A stretch of 64,000 nucleotides of DNA from Zymoseptoria tritici IPO323 (lineage: Eukaryota > Ascomycota > Dothideomycetes > Mycosphaerellales > Mycosphaerellaceae). Below are positions 30,966 through 41,890 of this stretch, one piece after another. How positions within the stretch are numbered: position 1 is the stretch's first letter; every line of letters starts with the position of its first letter. The stretch spans positions 992,001 to 1,056,000 of the forward strand of contig NC_018215.1 of NCBI RefSeq assembly GCF_000219625.1. Reading direction: 5' to 3'. Both the position numbers and the translations under genes were made by a program. Below the pieces are notes generated by a model. It was not told the DNA's origin, did not search any database, and was given only the letters and a program-made list of their open reading frames with translations.

Positions 30966-33900
30966 ATGGCAGGCCTTCAAACCTTCAAGCGGTGTCTACA
31001 AGACGCTTTCGACCTCAAAGACGCTGCGTGGGAATACACGGTCCCAAATTTGCCCGCACCAAACACCCTGGATAGTGCCGGCAAGGTGAAGGTGATCAGC
31101 TTCGTGTCTACGAGGGACAAACAAGATGCATCTCTCCGACTCGAGACACCTGCTTCGAACAGAATCGTTCGAAATGAGCCTGCTCACAAGCTTCTTCTAT
31201 TGTCATTCGCCGACTTCAAGCTCCGGCTCCCATTGTCGCCAGGCGACCAAGATGTCAGATTTGCAACGGCGAGAGAGTCAGCTGGCTACATCGCCAAGCT
31301 GCTGAAGACAGGAGTCGTCCTCAACGGCGTACAATACCACTTTTTCGGCCACAGCAATAGCCAGACGAAGTCTCGTTCCTGCTACATGTACGCCAGCTCA
31401 AAGGATGATCTTGCGAGGAAGGTCGAAGCCCTGGGCGATTTCTCGAGGCTCAAGACAGCGGCTAAGAAGGCGAAACGAATTGGTCTGCTGTTCTCCAGTG
31501 CGGAAGTGGCGCTTGAACTCAAGCCTCAGCGTTGCGAGGATATTGACGACATCTCGCGGAAGGACTATACCTTCACGGATGGATGCGGACGCATCGCCAA
31601 GGATTTTGCAAAAGAAGTTGCGCGGAAGAGAAACATTGTCTTTCGGAATGTGCGATACCTGCCTGCTGTGTACCAGATACGATACCGGGGCTACAAAGGT
31701 GTACTTACTTTGAGCCCAGAGCTGCGTGGGAAGATCCAGGTACAGTTCAGAAGCTCGATGCGGAAGTTCACCGATGCCAACGATCTTTCATTCTCGGTGG
31801 TGGACTACTCAAAGGTGCGTATATCTTGCTGCAGACTATGGTGCTGTGTGAAGCTGATGGTCTAGTAGCCTTATGCTTTCGGATATCTCAACGATGAGAT
31901 TGTCCTACTCCTTCACGCGCTCGGCATATCGACGGAAGCCCTGTTGCGAAAGCAGGAAGCCGCCTTCAAACTACTGCGAGGTGCATTGAACGGAAATGCA
32001 CAAACGGCTTTCCAATTCCTGACGTATCAGAACGAAATGGCACTGGCCGAGAAGCTGCTGATGAGCGGAATAGACAGCGTTCAAGCTTCGATACGCAAGC
32101 TTGTTAACGCCGAGCTGGAAAAGATGATCAACAAAAGAGACGAGCAGAGATGCCGGATCGCTATCAGAGACTCTAGGCTACTGTTCGGAATTTGTGATCC
32201 ATCCGGCACAAGCGATGGCCATGGCAAGCTACGCGAGGGAACATGTTTCGTCAGAATCACCGATCACGAGAGCGGCCAGGCAAGGACGATCGTCAATACA
32301 GAGGTTCTGGTCACTCGCAATCCATGTTTGCATCCCGGAGACCTTCAAAAGTTCGAAGTCGTGGATATACCAAGTTGGACGCACCTCACGGACTGCATCG
32401 TGTTTCCTACTACGGGCAAGAGACCCAGCGCAGATCTCATGTCCGGCGGAGACCTAGACGGCGACAAGTTCTTCGTCACGTGGGATCCGGAGATCATTCC
32501 TCGTACGGTGGCTCAGCCAGCAGCGTATCCGGGAGGCCAAGAGCGGATCGAGTTTGGAGAGATCGACGGAGACAGCAGGGCGGAGTTCTTCGCTCAGTAC
32601 AGCAATGCTTCACTGGGCAGGGTCAAGAATCTGTACCTCAAGTGGGCTAGACTTGGAAGCCCGCTGAGTTCTGAGTGCCAGCAGCTCAATCGTTTGTTCT
32701 CGCAATGCGTGGATGGCAATCGCATCCAAGTCCCCTCAAATCTCGAGGATCCACCGGAACCAGCAAAAGACGGTCCGACGTTCGTCCTTGATCTGCTGCA
32801 CGAAGATGCAGTTCGGCAAGCGGGCACATTGATAGATGCGAAGACCTCTCTCGAAAACGTCTCGGGCGATCTGCTAGACTTCATCTCAAGCCGCGAAGAC
32901 TTTGCTTTGTCGGAGTTCGAGCTCATCCAGCTGGTCTTCAAGAGGTGTAACGAAGAGCGCCTCAGCTTTTCTGAGTACACTCCATACTTCAACTACGCTG
33001 CTCTAAGCGATGAGCAACGACTGTGGCTGCTGGATATACTACCACAAGAAAAGCATCTACCCGGTCTTGTCCGCAATGGCTTGCTACAATCAGACCTTGT
33101 CCATCCTCAAGAGCTGGTCAATTTCAAGCTGGACGACCACCGTCTGCATTGGAAACAAGTCTTCAGCTCGTCATCGGATCGCATGGGACAGTTCATGGGC
33201 ACCGCCGGCCGTGTTCTAGAGAACTTTCATAAGAAGCTCATCGTCATCCAAGCGGACGAACGCCTTGTTCTGATGATATACGTACCGGAGAAAATCCCCA
33301 AAGCCAGCGAAGTTGAGGTCTCAGACTCTGTCCGAGTCTTTGCACTGCCTCGCAGCGCGGGATCGGACTCAGCGCACTACCGTGTCACAGCAACAAAGTC
33401 TACTTCGAGGCTGTTCCACGACGATGGCGTCTTCCAGCTGTACGAACAGAAGCGGGGGAACACGTTCGTCTACTTACAGAGAGGTCCACAAAACTTGACA
33501 AAAATGACCGACATCGGCAGCAAAGGCGATAGACGGAGAAAACACGAGGAGACCCTCCTTGCGGGAGAGAATTACGACTGCCGAGCAAGTGTTGCCTTAA
33601 ACAAGATCAGTGAGCCGATCAGACTTCATGTGGGCCGTATGATCCGTGCCGGTATACAGGCAGCAGAGGTCTACGTTATCAGCAATCGTGATGTGGAGTC
33701 TTTGCGATTCCTCGACGCTTGGCTGCGTTATGTGGACACACAGGAAGAGCTGCCATTGTTTGCCTCACCCCCCAAGGAGTATACTGCGCCTTCTCTGGAA
33801 ACCGAGCCGCGAGACCAGGTGCCACCTATCGTTTGCAGCGTCGTCTGGGACAATCATCTCCACGCGCTCAAGTCTATGGTGGATCCTGGCCATGTTCGAC

Positions 33901-36134
33901 TGGCGCTTCATTTGCTGAACCGCACGGGAGAGAAAACACGACTCCATATGGCCTACGCCGAGTTGCTTCGCTACGCTCACGAGGCGAATGCCGCAATAGA
34001 TGCCTTGGAGCTCACACGTCTTCTGCTGAATGTTCTACTGGAGTACCATTTCCTGGCTCGACTGTTCCTCGAGTCGGAAGTGTGGATGGAGCGGAAGGCT
34101 TCGCTCGCCGATGAGGCATTGCAAGTCTTCCCACAGGTATTGTCTGAGCTTGCGCTGGACGCAAATCGCCTTCAGTTGTTCGTCATAGCGCCCGTCAAGC
34201 TCATTCTGCGGGAGCTGCACCAGATCTCGTTGCAGCAGCTCGTAGATCTCGTCGAGCTGATCGCCCTTGCTGTGGGACAGCCCGATGTCGCTCTGGATCT
34301 GCTACTCGAATGTATACAGCCTGAGTTATCGAGATTGCTGGCTGGATCACCACTGGAAATACATCAAATCACTAATCATCTGATGGGAATTGCGCTGGAC
34401 CATATCGACGAGGCTAGTAGCGATAGCAAGATGTCTCAGCATAACTTGGAGCTGCATCCGGATGGGCGACACGACGGATTCGAGGTCGTCAAGACCACAC
34501 TTCGGATCGACATTCCAGAAGGGCCACCGAAAGCAGGCGATCATGTGCGATTCGTCGCTTCTGGACCGCCTAGAAATGCTCCCGTGGAAAGACCGTATAC
34601 CATGGATGCCGTGGTGATTACCTCCGATCAGGGTTCTGCGTCATTTCGGTGCATCGGCCACACTCCACCATACCTCGAAGATTGCTCGTGGAAATTCAGA
34701 AACTGTGGTTCATTCGCGACCAGCAAGGCTATGCTCGATGCGACCAAATCCTTCTACGGCACCAAACGAGACTGCTGCGGTCTATACTACCATTTGGTCG
34801 GAGAACCAGGGCCGATCACCGTCGATCTGCCAAATGACCCAATTGAACGTGCCATCGATGTCGAAACAAAAAATCTCAACGACAGTCAGAGGAGGGCACT
34901 CCATGCGGCACTACAATGTCCACTGGCGTTCCTGTGGGGTCCGCCAGGCACAGGAAAGACGTCTACCATCGTGGCAATACTCAAGACCATGCTCGCGACC
35001 TTCCCAAAGTCTCGATTCCTGATCACCGCACCCACCCACAATGCAGTAGACAACACGCTACAGCGATTCATCGCTGAGGGTGGTGCGAAGCTGGTCGAGC
35101 CACTGCGGGTCGCGACCGATATGCGCAAAGTTGCATCTCAGCTCCGTTCTTACACTTGCGACGCCATGGTCGGTAAAGACCTGTCAGAAAGCCATGCCGG
35201 ACGCCGTGCGGCTCAGAAACGAGTGAAGGCAAGTCGACTCATCTTCACAACTTGCGTTGGCTCTGCTCTTGGCCTGCTGCGAAACGAGAAGTTCGACATC
35301 GTTCTTGTCGATGAAGCTTCTCAGCAGACGGAACCTGAGACTTTGATCCCGCTGACCAAAGGATGTAAGCGGGCGATCTTGGTCGGCGACCATGTACAAC
35401 TCCGAGCAACGGTACAGAAGCACGCTGTCGTAACAGGATTCGACATCTCGTTGTTCGAGCGACATTACGAGCTGCCAGAGACACCGGGAACCGCCAAAGT
35501 CATGCTCGACACGCAGTATAGGATGCACCCAGACATTTGCAGTTTTAGCTCCGAGGCATTCTACCAAGGTAAGCTGAAGTCCGCACCGAGCATGGCCAGC
35601 ATCGCGCCGCCCACCTCTCGCTTTCCGTTCCCCAAAACAAGCAGCAGGAAAGTGTTCGTCCAATGCAGTACGACCGAAGACCTCGGGCATCAATCGAAAG
35701 CAAATCAGGGCCAGGTCAAGCTCTGTCAGACCATCTGCGGCCTTTTGTCAGACAGCACCATTCCAGCCAGCGGCAAGTCCGTCAAGCCAGAAATCGTGAT
35801 GCTCACGCCATACACCCGACAACGAGAAGAGTTGAAAGCCGCGATTCCTGCGCACGAGGTGTCCAGTATCGATGGGTTCCAGGGACGTGAAGCTGATATC
35901 ATTGTCTTCGTGACAGTTCGATGCAACGAGCATTACGACATTGGCTTCTTGAAAGATATGAGACGCTTGAATGTGGCTATGACAAGAGCGAAAGCCAGTG
36001 TCATTGTCATTGGCGATCGGAAGACGCTGTCGGGGCAAAGTTCTGCTGATGCCGATGTTGAGAGTAAGGCTGTCTGGAAGAGACTGTTGGACTCGTGCGT
36101 TGAAGTGGCATTGCCTGAGGGGGTCTCCGGATGA
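30966..36134 (+). CDS. RNA-dependent RNA polymerase fused to an SF1 (Upf1-like) helicase
   Basis: Two exons, 30966-31814 and 31869-36134 (54-nt intron, GTGCGT...TAG), giving 1704 residues. N-terminal half: eukaryotic RDR core with YTFTDGCGRI, NPCLHPGDLQ and the catalytic DxDGD motif in MSGGDLDGDKFFVTWD (DLDGD at 478-482), followed by LGRVKNLYLKWA. C-terminal part: SF1 helicase with LNDSQRRAL, Walker A GPPGTGKT (1307-1314), APTHNAVDNTL, Walker B VDEAS (DEAS 1431-1434), GDHVQLRATV, TQYRMHPDIC, SSIDGFQGREADII and NVAMTRAK. The middle (about 730-1200) is helical with no recognised domain, then a beta-rich helicase entry region. The RDR part lacks the N-terminal extension of many RDRs. RDRs make dsRNA for small-RNA silencing; SF1 helicases partner them in RDRC-type complexes. 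Both parts lie in one 4266-nt exon, so a g false join is unlikely. Function is inferred. Confidence 0.9.
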
Positions 36135-36544
36135 GGGTTAGGAATAGTCAGAGAACGAGTGCCGCTTCGAGGCGAATGAGCGTGATCGAGCTCTTTGTTT
36201 CGTCAGTCATCGGTTGAGCCAGAAACAATGCTCGCTACGTATGTGACGCCCTCTCTCCGTTCTCACATCATAGTCGTCGACGACAGAGAAGAAGAGTCGG
36301 TTTGAGTCAGGTCCAGCTGTGAAGTGCCGACATTTCGGCGCCGAAACAGCTCTCGCTCGGTTTAGCCGAGGAATGAAGTCCTCCTTCATCCAAGCTCCCG
36401 TGTACGCAGTACAATGCTTCACAGCCCACACTTCCGACTTCATTCTCTGCAAACAACAATGGATCGGAGTCATCGCCCAAGAGCATCTGTCCGACCTGCC
36501 ATCAACTGCCACAGCGCCACGTTCGCCCATCAGCGTCACCCACC
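36135..36544. other. intergenic, no supported gene
   Basis: About 410 bases between the RdRP-helicase stop and the start of the ketopantoate hydroxymethyltransferase gene, same strand. Likely 3' UTR and promoter. Confidence 0.5.
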
Positions 36545-37618
36545 ATGATGTCTCGCGCCGCGATCAGAAGGTCAATACCAAGAGCAACACTACAAACACC
36601 CACCTACCTCTCTCCACACACATCCTCACTCCTCGCCTCAACAAGACCTGCCGCAGCACTGCAATATGCCCACGGCTCGCCCTCAACCTTTCGGCACTCC
36701 TCCCATTCCCCTATCGGCGCCTCCTCCACCACATCCACCCGCAAAAAAATCACCCTCCAAACCCTCCAAGCCATGTACACCCGTCACGAACCCATAACCA
36801 TGATCACCGCCCACGACTTTCCCTCCGCACACGTCGCCGAGCACGCGGGAATGGACATGATCCTAGTCGGCGACAGTCTAGCCATGGTGGCTCTGGGACT
36901 GGACGACACGAGCAGCGTCTTGTTGGAAGAGATGATCCTACACTGCCGCAGCGTATCTCGGGGAGCGAAAGCGCCGTTCATAGTCGGCGACTTGCCAATG
37001 GGGAGTTATGAGGTGTCGCCGGAGCAGGCGTTGCAGTCGGCGATACGGATGGTGAAGGAGGGGAGGGTGCAGGGCGTGAAACTGGAGGGTGGAGTGGAAA
37101 TGGCGGAGCAGATTCGGAAGATTGTGGGCGCGGGGATTCCGGTGTTGGCGCATGTGGGACTGACGCCGCAAAAGCAGAATTCGCTGGGCGGATTCCGGGT
37201 GCAGGGCAAGTCGGTCGTGGGCGCGTTGAAATTGTTGGAGGACGCGAGGGCGGTGCAGGAGGCGGGTGCGTTTGGAGTGGTGGTTGAGGCGGTGCCGGAG
37301 AAGGTGGCTACGGTTGTGACGGAACAGTTGAGGATTCCGACGATAGGGATTGGTGCGGGGAATGGATGTTCGGGTCAGGTGTTGGTGCAGGTGGATATGG
37401 CTGGGTACTTTCCCCCGGGAAGAAAGATTCCCAAGTTTGTGAAGAAGTTTGGCGATATGTGGGGAGAGGCCAGTCGTGCGTTGGAGGCGTACAAGTCGGA
37501 GGTCAAGGATCGGAGTTATCCTGCGCCGGAGCACACATATCCCATGCCGAAGGAAGACCTAGCAGAGTTCGAACGGCTGGTCCGGACGAGCGAGGAGAAC
37601 TCCGGAGCTCGTAGTTAG
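36545..37618 (+). CDS. ECM31: 3-methyl-2-oxobutanoate (ketopantoate) hydroxymethyltransferase
   Basis: First committed step of pantothenate (vitamin B5) and coenzyme A synthesis: transfer of a hydroxymethyl group from methylene-tetrahydrofolate to alpha-ketoisovalerate. Single exon, 357 residues. PanB blocks: KITLQTLQAMY, ITMITAHDFPSAHVAEHAGM, ILVGDSLAMVALG, PFIVGDLPMGSYE, GVKLEGGVEMAEQI, VLAHVGLTPQ and IPTIGIGAGNGCSGQVLV. About 60 residues before the core are rich in Arg, Ser and Thr with few acidic residues, fitting a mitochondrial targeting peptide. ATG at 36545 is directly followed by a second ATG. The stop is only 40 bp from the ATG12 stop on the other strand. Confidence 0.94.
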   Translation: MMSRAAIRRSIPRATLQTPTYLSPHTSSLLASTRPAAALQYAHGSPSTFRHSSHSPIGASSTTSTRKKITLQTLQAMYTRHEPITMITAHDFPSAHVAEHAGMDMILVGDSLAMVALGLDDTSSVLLEEMILHCRSVSRGAKAPFIVGDLPMGSYEVSPEQALQSAIRMVKEGRVQGVKLEGGVEMAEQIRKIVGAGIPVLAHVGLTPQKQNSLGGFRVQGKSVVGALKLLEDARAVQEAGAFGVVVEAVPEKVATVVTEQLRIPTIGIGAGNGCSGQVLVQVDMAGYFPPGRKIPKFVKKFGDMWGEASRALEAYKSEVKDRSYPAPEHTYPMPKEDLAEFERLVRTSEENSGARS

Positions 37619-37658
37619 CCATATACCATATAGTTCGAGAAGCTCGCCCTTCCCAAGA

Positions 37659-38221
37659 TCATCCAAACGCCTGCGTGACGCTGTAAGAAACCACAAGCTC
37701 ATCTCCAGTCTTGAAGCACTGCATCCATACAGGTCAGCAAACCAGCACCACACACACTCTCCCCTCATGAAAGCACACAAGACTTACCCTCCACAAATTC
37801 CCCACTCCCTCATCCAACCCCGGCGCAAACACCGAATTGACATAACAAAACACCGACTCGTGATCTTTGACTCCCAACTTCTTCCTCAGAAATCTCACGA
37901 TATACTCGAACCGCTGATTGCTCGAGCACTTGAATCGCGGCTGTTTCAATTGCGGTGTATTCGGGAGTGGAGAGAGCCGGATCGTTACTACATTTCATCA
38001 TCATCATCATCAGCGTGTTCACTCTTCGAGGTGTCAGAGGGTCTGCGGTGGCTACCTTTGGCTTGCTCGAGTTCACCGGCTGTTTCGAGGGCTTGATGGG
38101 CGTCTTTCGGGAGATGCTCGAGGACGACGGACGCGGCCATGGTGAGAGGGAGGTCGGCGGCGCCGGGGTCTTCTTCCGCTGGAGCGTCGGGCGAGTCGGA
38201 GATGGGAGGTGAGGTCGACAT
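37659..38221 (-). CDS. ATG12: ubiquitin-like autophagy protein ATG12
   Basis: Ubiquitin-like modifier conjugated to ATG5 to promote ATG8 lipidation during autophagosome formation. Three exons: 38221-38056, 37987-37788 and 37718-37659; 141 residues ending in the required C-terminal glycine (TQAFG). The ubiquitin-like fold carries the family strings [34 protein letters not shown] and [17 protein letters not shown]. The N-terminal 55 residues are variable and acidic, usual for ATG12. The first intron (38055-37988) contains a GAT repeat and ends TGTAG; the next codon restores VTIRL. The second junction joins NLWR to CFKTGDEL. Confidence 0.92.
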
Positions 38222-38904
38222 GTTTTGAATGGTGTTGAGCTGCGGGCTGAGTAGTCTCGGACAATTGTGCGTTCGAGTTTGATCGATCGTCTATGTTGGT
38301 TCATTTGAGATTGAGCAGTTCGGTGGTTGTGAGAAGTGTTGTTGAAAGTGAGGTGCAGAAGGAAAGTGGCTTCACGAGCCAGCCGTGCATGCACGAGCAC
38401 GAGATCTGGGTACCGTAGCATCGTGATCGTGATACCTTGACAACTCATTGACGACTTCTGACGGGACAGTAGCAATTATCAAATTATAATTCAAGCCTTT
38501 CCATGCAGCTACATGTGATATGGATAATCTGCTCTCCAATCGAGCCTTCCAAAAATGCTTTCCTCTCCCATCACCCACCCACCAGGACCGCCGTGGTCAT
38601 ATGCCGTACAACTAAGCTGTAATGAACAGAGCCTCCCATACAAAAGCTCGTGAGCTCGCGCCGACCATGGGACTGATACAATGCTCCCGTCCTCTAATAA
38701 CGACCTCTGAAAGCACCCAAGAATGCTTTTACCTTCCAATACTGTCGTAACATATTCCAGTACGATGCGATGCAGATGTGTCCTGACCAGAGAGCATGAA
38801 CGCGAAGCGCCAAAAGCGGCAAGATGCTGGTGATGGTTATGATGTCGTAACGATGCCGAGATCCAATGGCGGATCAAAAGGGTATAAGTGTATCGAAGTT
38901 TCGA
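38222..38904. other. intergenic, no supported gene
   Basis: Between the ATG12 start and the 3' end of DBF4, both on the minus strand. It holds the ATG12 promoter and the DBF4 3' UTR. Short frames only. Confidence 0.5.
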
Positions 38905-40884
38905 TCAGCGGATCTTCTTGTGAGGACGCTTTAGCTGTCCGAGAAGGGCATCAAGGTCCTTCCAGTTCTCGTCCGACAGGGCGAATTTGCGGTGTTTGCG
39001 TGTAAGTACGTGCTGCTGGTTGTCAGTAAAGCTTTCGACCTCGTATGCGATTACAAGACTCACATCATCAAAGTCCTCGTACTTGTCGCGACAATTCTCG
39101 CAATAACCAGGCTTCGCCTCCCTCTCCACCGTCTTCCTTCTCTTCGGCGCGGCGCTCTTTGCCTTTGGTCGATGATCGTCAGCATCGTCATCCTCGTGGA
39201 CGACGCCCAGAGTCTCCTGCGCCCGTCTCTTCGCTGCGCGTGGTGGTGGTGCTTGGTCGTCGTTGATGGCAGCACGAACATCGTTCACATACGAGGATGG
39301 ATTCGATGCAAACACTTTTCGCTTGAGCAGAGACACTTCCTTGGTGTCACCCACACGACGATTCAGACCCGGAGCCGTGGACGATATGGCAGCCGAAGAG
39401 ATGGCTTGTGATCGAATGGCCGATGTCACGTTGGAGTGCTGCATTCCAGATGCGACCGGCTCTCCGCCAACCATGCGTGGAAGACCGCGAAGATTGGCTT
39501 GGGTACTACCGAAGAGTGGTGGCATGAGGTCAGCGGATGATTGCCGCATAGAGGGTGCTGGGCGAGGTGGTTGTGTCGCATTGGACTGTCCCGTGCGTGT
39601 GGGCTGAGCGATCTTGCGCGGCGACCGTCGAAGGTTGCCTTCGTGCTCAGGTAATTGCTGCGATGGAGCAATACTGGTCCCAGCTCTGGTCTTTCGCGAT
39701 GCAAGGTCAGCAGCTTCGCGGTCACGTTCCTGTTGCTGCATCTTCTTGGTGTAAGGAATGTCTTCCACGAAGGGGCATCGACCAGGCGCTGAAAGCCGCA
39801 ACTGCGGCCATTTGCCAGTCACGTCCTTCGCGGTCGCCTTCGGGTAGTCTCGCACCATGACTGGCTTGGTCTTTTCGTCCATGTCGTGAATATATACGTA
39901 GATGCCACGGAGTGTAACCATGTCTTGGGTGGTGACATTCATATCACGATCCGCAGGACCATTGACCTTTTCGTGGCGAAGAAGCTGCTCGAGGTTGGCA
40001 TCTGGTGCTTGCTTAGCAGCGGGCTGATAGCGTGTCTCATGGTGTTTCTCGGAAGGGTCGAGGTCAAGGATCGTGCTGACGACCCGATGCAACTTTTCGA
40101 GTGCCCAAATCTTGATCCCGAGGGACCGTGCTTTGGTGAGAATGTCGACGGAATGAGGTTGTGTCCGACGCACATCGCCGCTCGGATGAGGCACCGGTGC
40201 AACAGACTGACCTCGTCGTTGGACAAAGGTATCCAGCACACTCGTAGTGCGGCGTTGATCTTGCGTGAGTGATGTTGATTGCGAAGTCCTGGATTGTGTC
40301 GTCTCGAGTTTGACTTCATCGTCTGGACTCGTATGGGCGCTTTCGGCTGGTATAGTACGCGTTGTGATAACGTGAGTGACGGCCTTGGAGAAGAACTTCT
40401 CCTCTCGTGCTCCCAGATATGAGATGTTGCGCATGGACTTCTGGCGAACATCGTCGGACACGCTGTCGAAGTAGAAGACAAAGCTGGGGAACTGGCGCTT
40501 GTAGTGTCTCTGCCATTGTCGGATGGATTCCAGATTGTCCTGCTTGTGTGCACGCTCCGCTGACGTTAGTTTCTTCTCACGGACGGCCGCAAGCTTCTTC
40601 TCGAAGGCTGTGGGTTGTGACCGGGCAAGACGTTTTCCAAAGGGCTCCTCGGGCTTATCCTGAAGCACGACGGCGACACCACTTCTCCTCCGCGGGTCTG
40701 TATTCTCATCCCCTTCATCGTATGACTCGACGACTTGCTTCTTGTTCGGTGGCTGTCCATGTGCTTCGCGCTGGTCGCCAGCTTGTGCTCGCGTGCGCTT
40801 GTTGCTGCCGGCTGTAGCGAGGGTATGAAAAGGCGAATTGATGGCGTTTGGCACATTGGCGAGAGGTTGTCTCCTGCTCGCCAT
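38905..40884 (-). CDS. DBF4: DBF4/DFP1-type regulatory subunit of Cdc7 kinase
   Basis: Activates Cdc7 to trigger replication origins (nuclear). Two exons, 40884-39064 and 39012-38905; 642 residues. ATG at 40884 (MASRRQPLANV) was chosen over the open frame upstream. Motif N, BRCT-like: the ARREKFF-type stretch GAREEKFFSKAVTHVITTR. Motif M: KPVMVRDYPKATAKD...LRLSAPGRCPFVED. Motif C, a CCHH zinc finger: GYCENCRDKYEDFDD joined by splicing to HVLTRKHRKFA. The 51-nt intron (39063-39013, GTGAGT...CAGCAG) is a multiple of three with no stop, so the unspliced frame is also open, but only splicing gives the normal zinc-finger spacing. The arrangement matches Aspergillus NimO and fission yeast Dfp1. Confidence 0.9.
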   Translation of the reverse strand: MASRRQPLANVPNAINSPFHTLATAGSNKRTRAQAGDQREAHGQPPNKKQVVESYDEGDENTDPRRRSGVAVVLQDKPEEPFGKRLARSQPTAFEKKLAAVREKKLTSAERAHKQDNLESIRQWQRHYKRQFPSFVFYFDSVSDDVRQKSMRNISYLGAREEKFFSKAVTHVITTRTIPAESAHTSPDDEVKLETTQSRTSQSTSLTQDQRRTTSVLDTFVQRRGQSVAPVPHPSGDVRRTQPHSVDILTKARSLGIKIWALEKLHRVVSTILDLDPSEKHHETRYQPAAKQAPDANLEQLLRHEKVNGPADRDMNVTTQDMVTLRGIYVYIHDMDEKTKPVMVRDYPKATAKDVTGKWPQLRLSAPGRCPFVEDIPYTKKMQQQERDREAADLASRKTRAGTSIAPSQQLPEHEGNLRRSPRKIAQPTRTGQSNATQPPRPAPSMRQSSADLMPPLFGSTQANLRGLPRMVGGEPVASGMQHSNVTSAIRSQAISSAAISSTAPGLNRRVGDTKEVSLLKRKVFASNPSSYVNDVRAAINDDQAPPPRAAKRRAQETLGVVHEDDDADDHRPKAKSAAPKRRKTVEREAKPGYCENCRDKYEDFDDVSLVIAYEVESFTDNQQHVLTRKHRKFALSDENWKDLDALLGQLKRPHKKIR

Positions 40885-41890
40885 GGTTGCGGTCGACACG
40901 TATATACGTGGTCTGGGTGCCGGTGGTGGTGGCTCCGAGAGAGTGAGGTGTGTATTATTGCTGCTTCGACTTCGACACACCCGACACGCCTGCTGGTTGG
41001 TGGGGCAGCCGCGACGCGCTCAAAGCTTCAGGTCCTCCGTGCGAAAGCTACGCGACGAGCATAGTGGTGGAAAGGACGGAGCGGGAGAAAGCGCAAGGAA
41101 CCGGGCGCAAAAGAACGACGAGAGGACAACGACGAGGAAGATGCAGTCAGACGCAGTGAGTGCGCGGAGATGTAGAGTAGAGTAGTGGTCGGGATGGTTC
41201 AAGCATTGGGCGTGGTCCGGGTGGTTGGACGGGCTTTGCAGCGGAGACTGAGAGTCGGGAGTGTTTATTGCGGCCCGCCTGCGCACTTACCAGCCTCACA
41301 ACAACATCACATCTCCCTCGGAAGGCTGGTGCACTAACGATTGTTATGACTTGGATCTCTGCAGGATGGCTGAACAATAAATTCACTTGTGTTGTGTTGT
41401 TTCGATCTTCACGATCGCCGTAGTACTGTCACAATACGGCTTCTTCAAAGACACCTCGAGTGATGGCGATACTGCACACAGTCGTCAAACCGACACTGGA
41501 ATCATGTTCGATTGACGTTGCTGACCTTCAAGAGACTTTTAGCTGGCATACGACGGCCATGGGTTGCGAGGTCCTGCCGTGGCTCGTCCGTGAACAGCTA
41601 TGTCCGACAGTACTATGTGCAACAGCACCATGGTCATACTTGACACCCGTGTAAGCATTCTAGCAGGTTTTCATGCTGCACAGTATCGGAAATAGGAATG
41701 AATGCTTCTCGAAGAAGAAAATTAAGTATCATTATGCAGTCGATCGCCAAACGCAAATCGCCAGTTGAGGCTTCGAGCACTTCCAACACGCTCAACGCCC
41801 TGCTAATGCTAACATTCCAGTTTCATCGGTCACATCTCTTTATACTCGGGTTCCATTACCACCCTCCTCCAACCCCCTCTTCATGATATC
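40885..41890. other. intergenic, no supported gene
   Basis: One kilobase between the DBF4 start and the stop of the RGS-LOV gene, both minus strand. Only short frames without motifs. Confidence 0.5.

Noticed and set aside
30966..31865. Separate short gene upstream of the RdRP
   Set aside because: Its 283 coding codons are the N-terminal part of the RDR core (FTDGCGRI block) and splice in phase to the next exon.
39013..39063. DBF4 as an intronless 691-codon frame
   Set aside because: The stretch has GTGAGT and CAGCAG ends and interrupts the zinc finger; removing it gives the standard motif C spacing.
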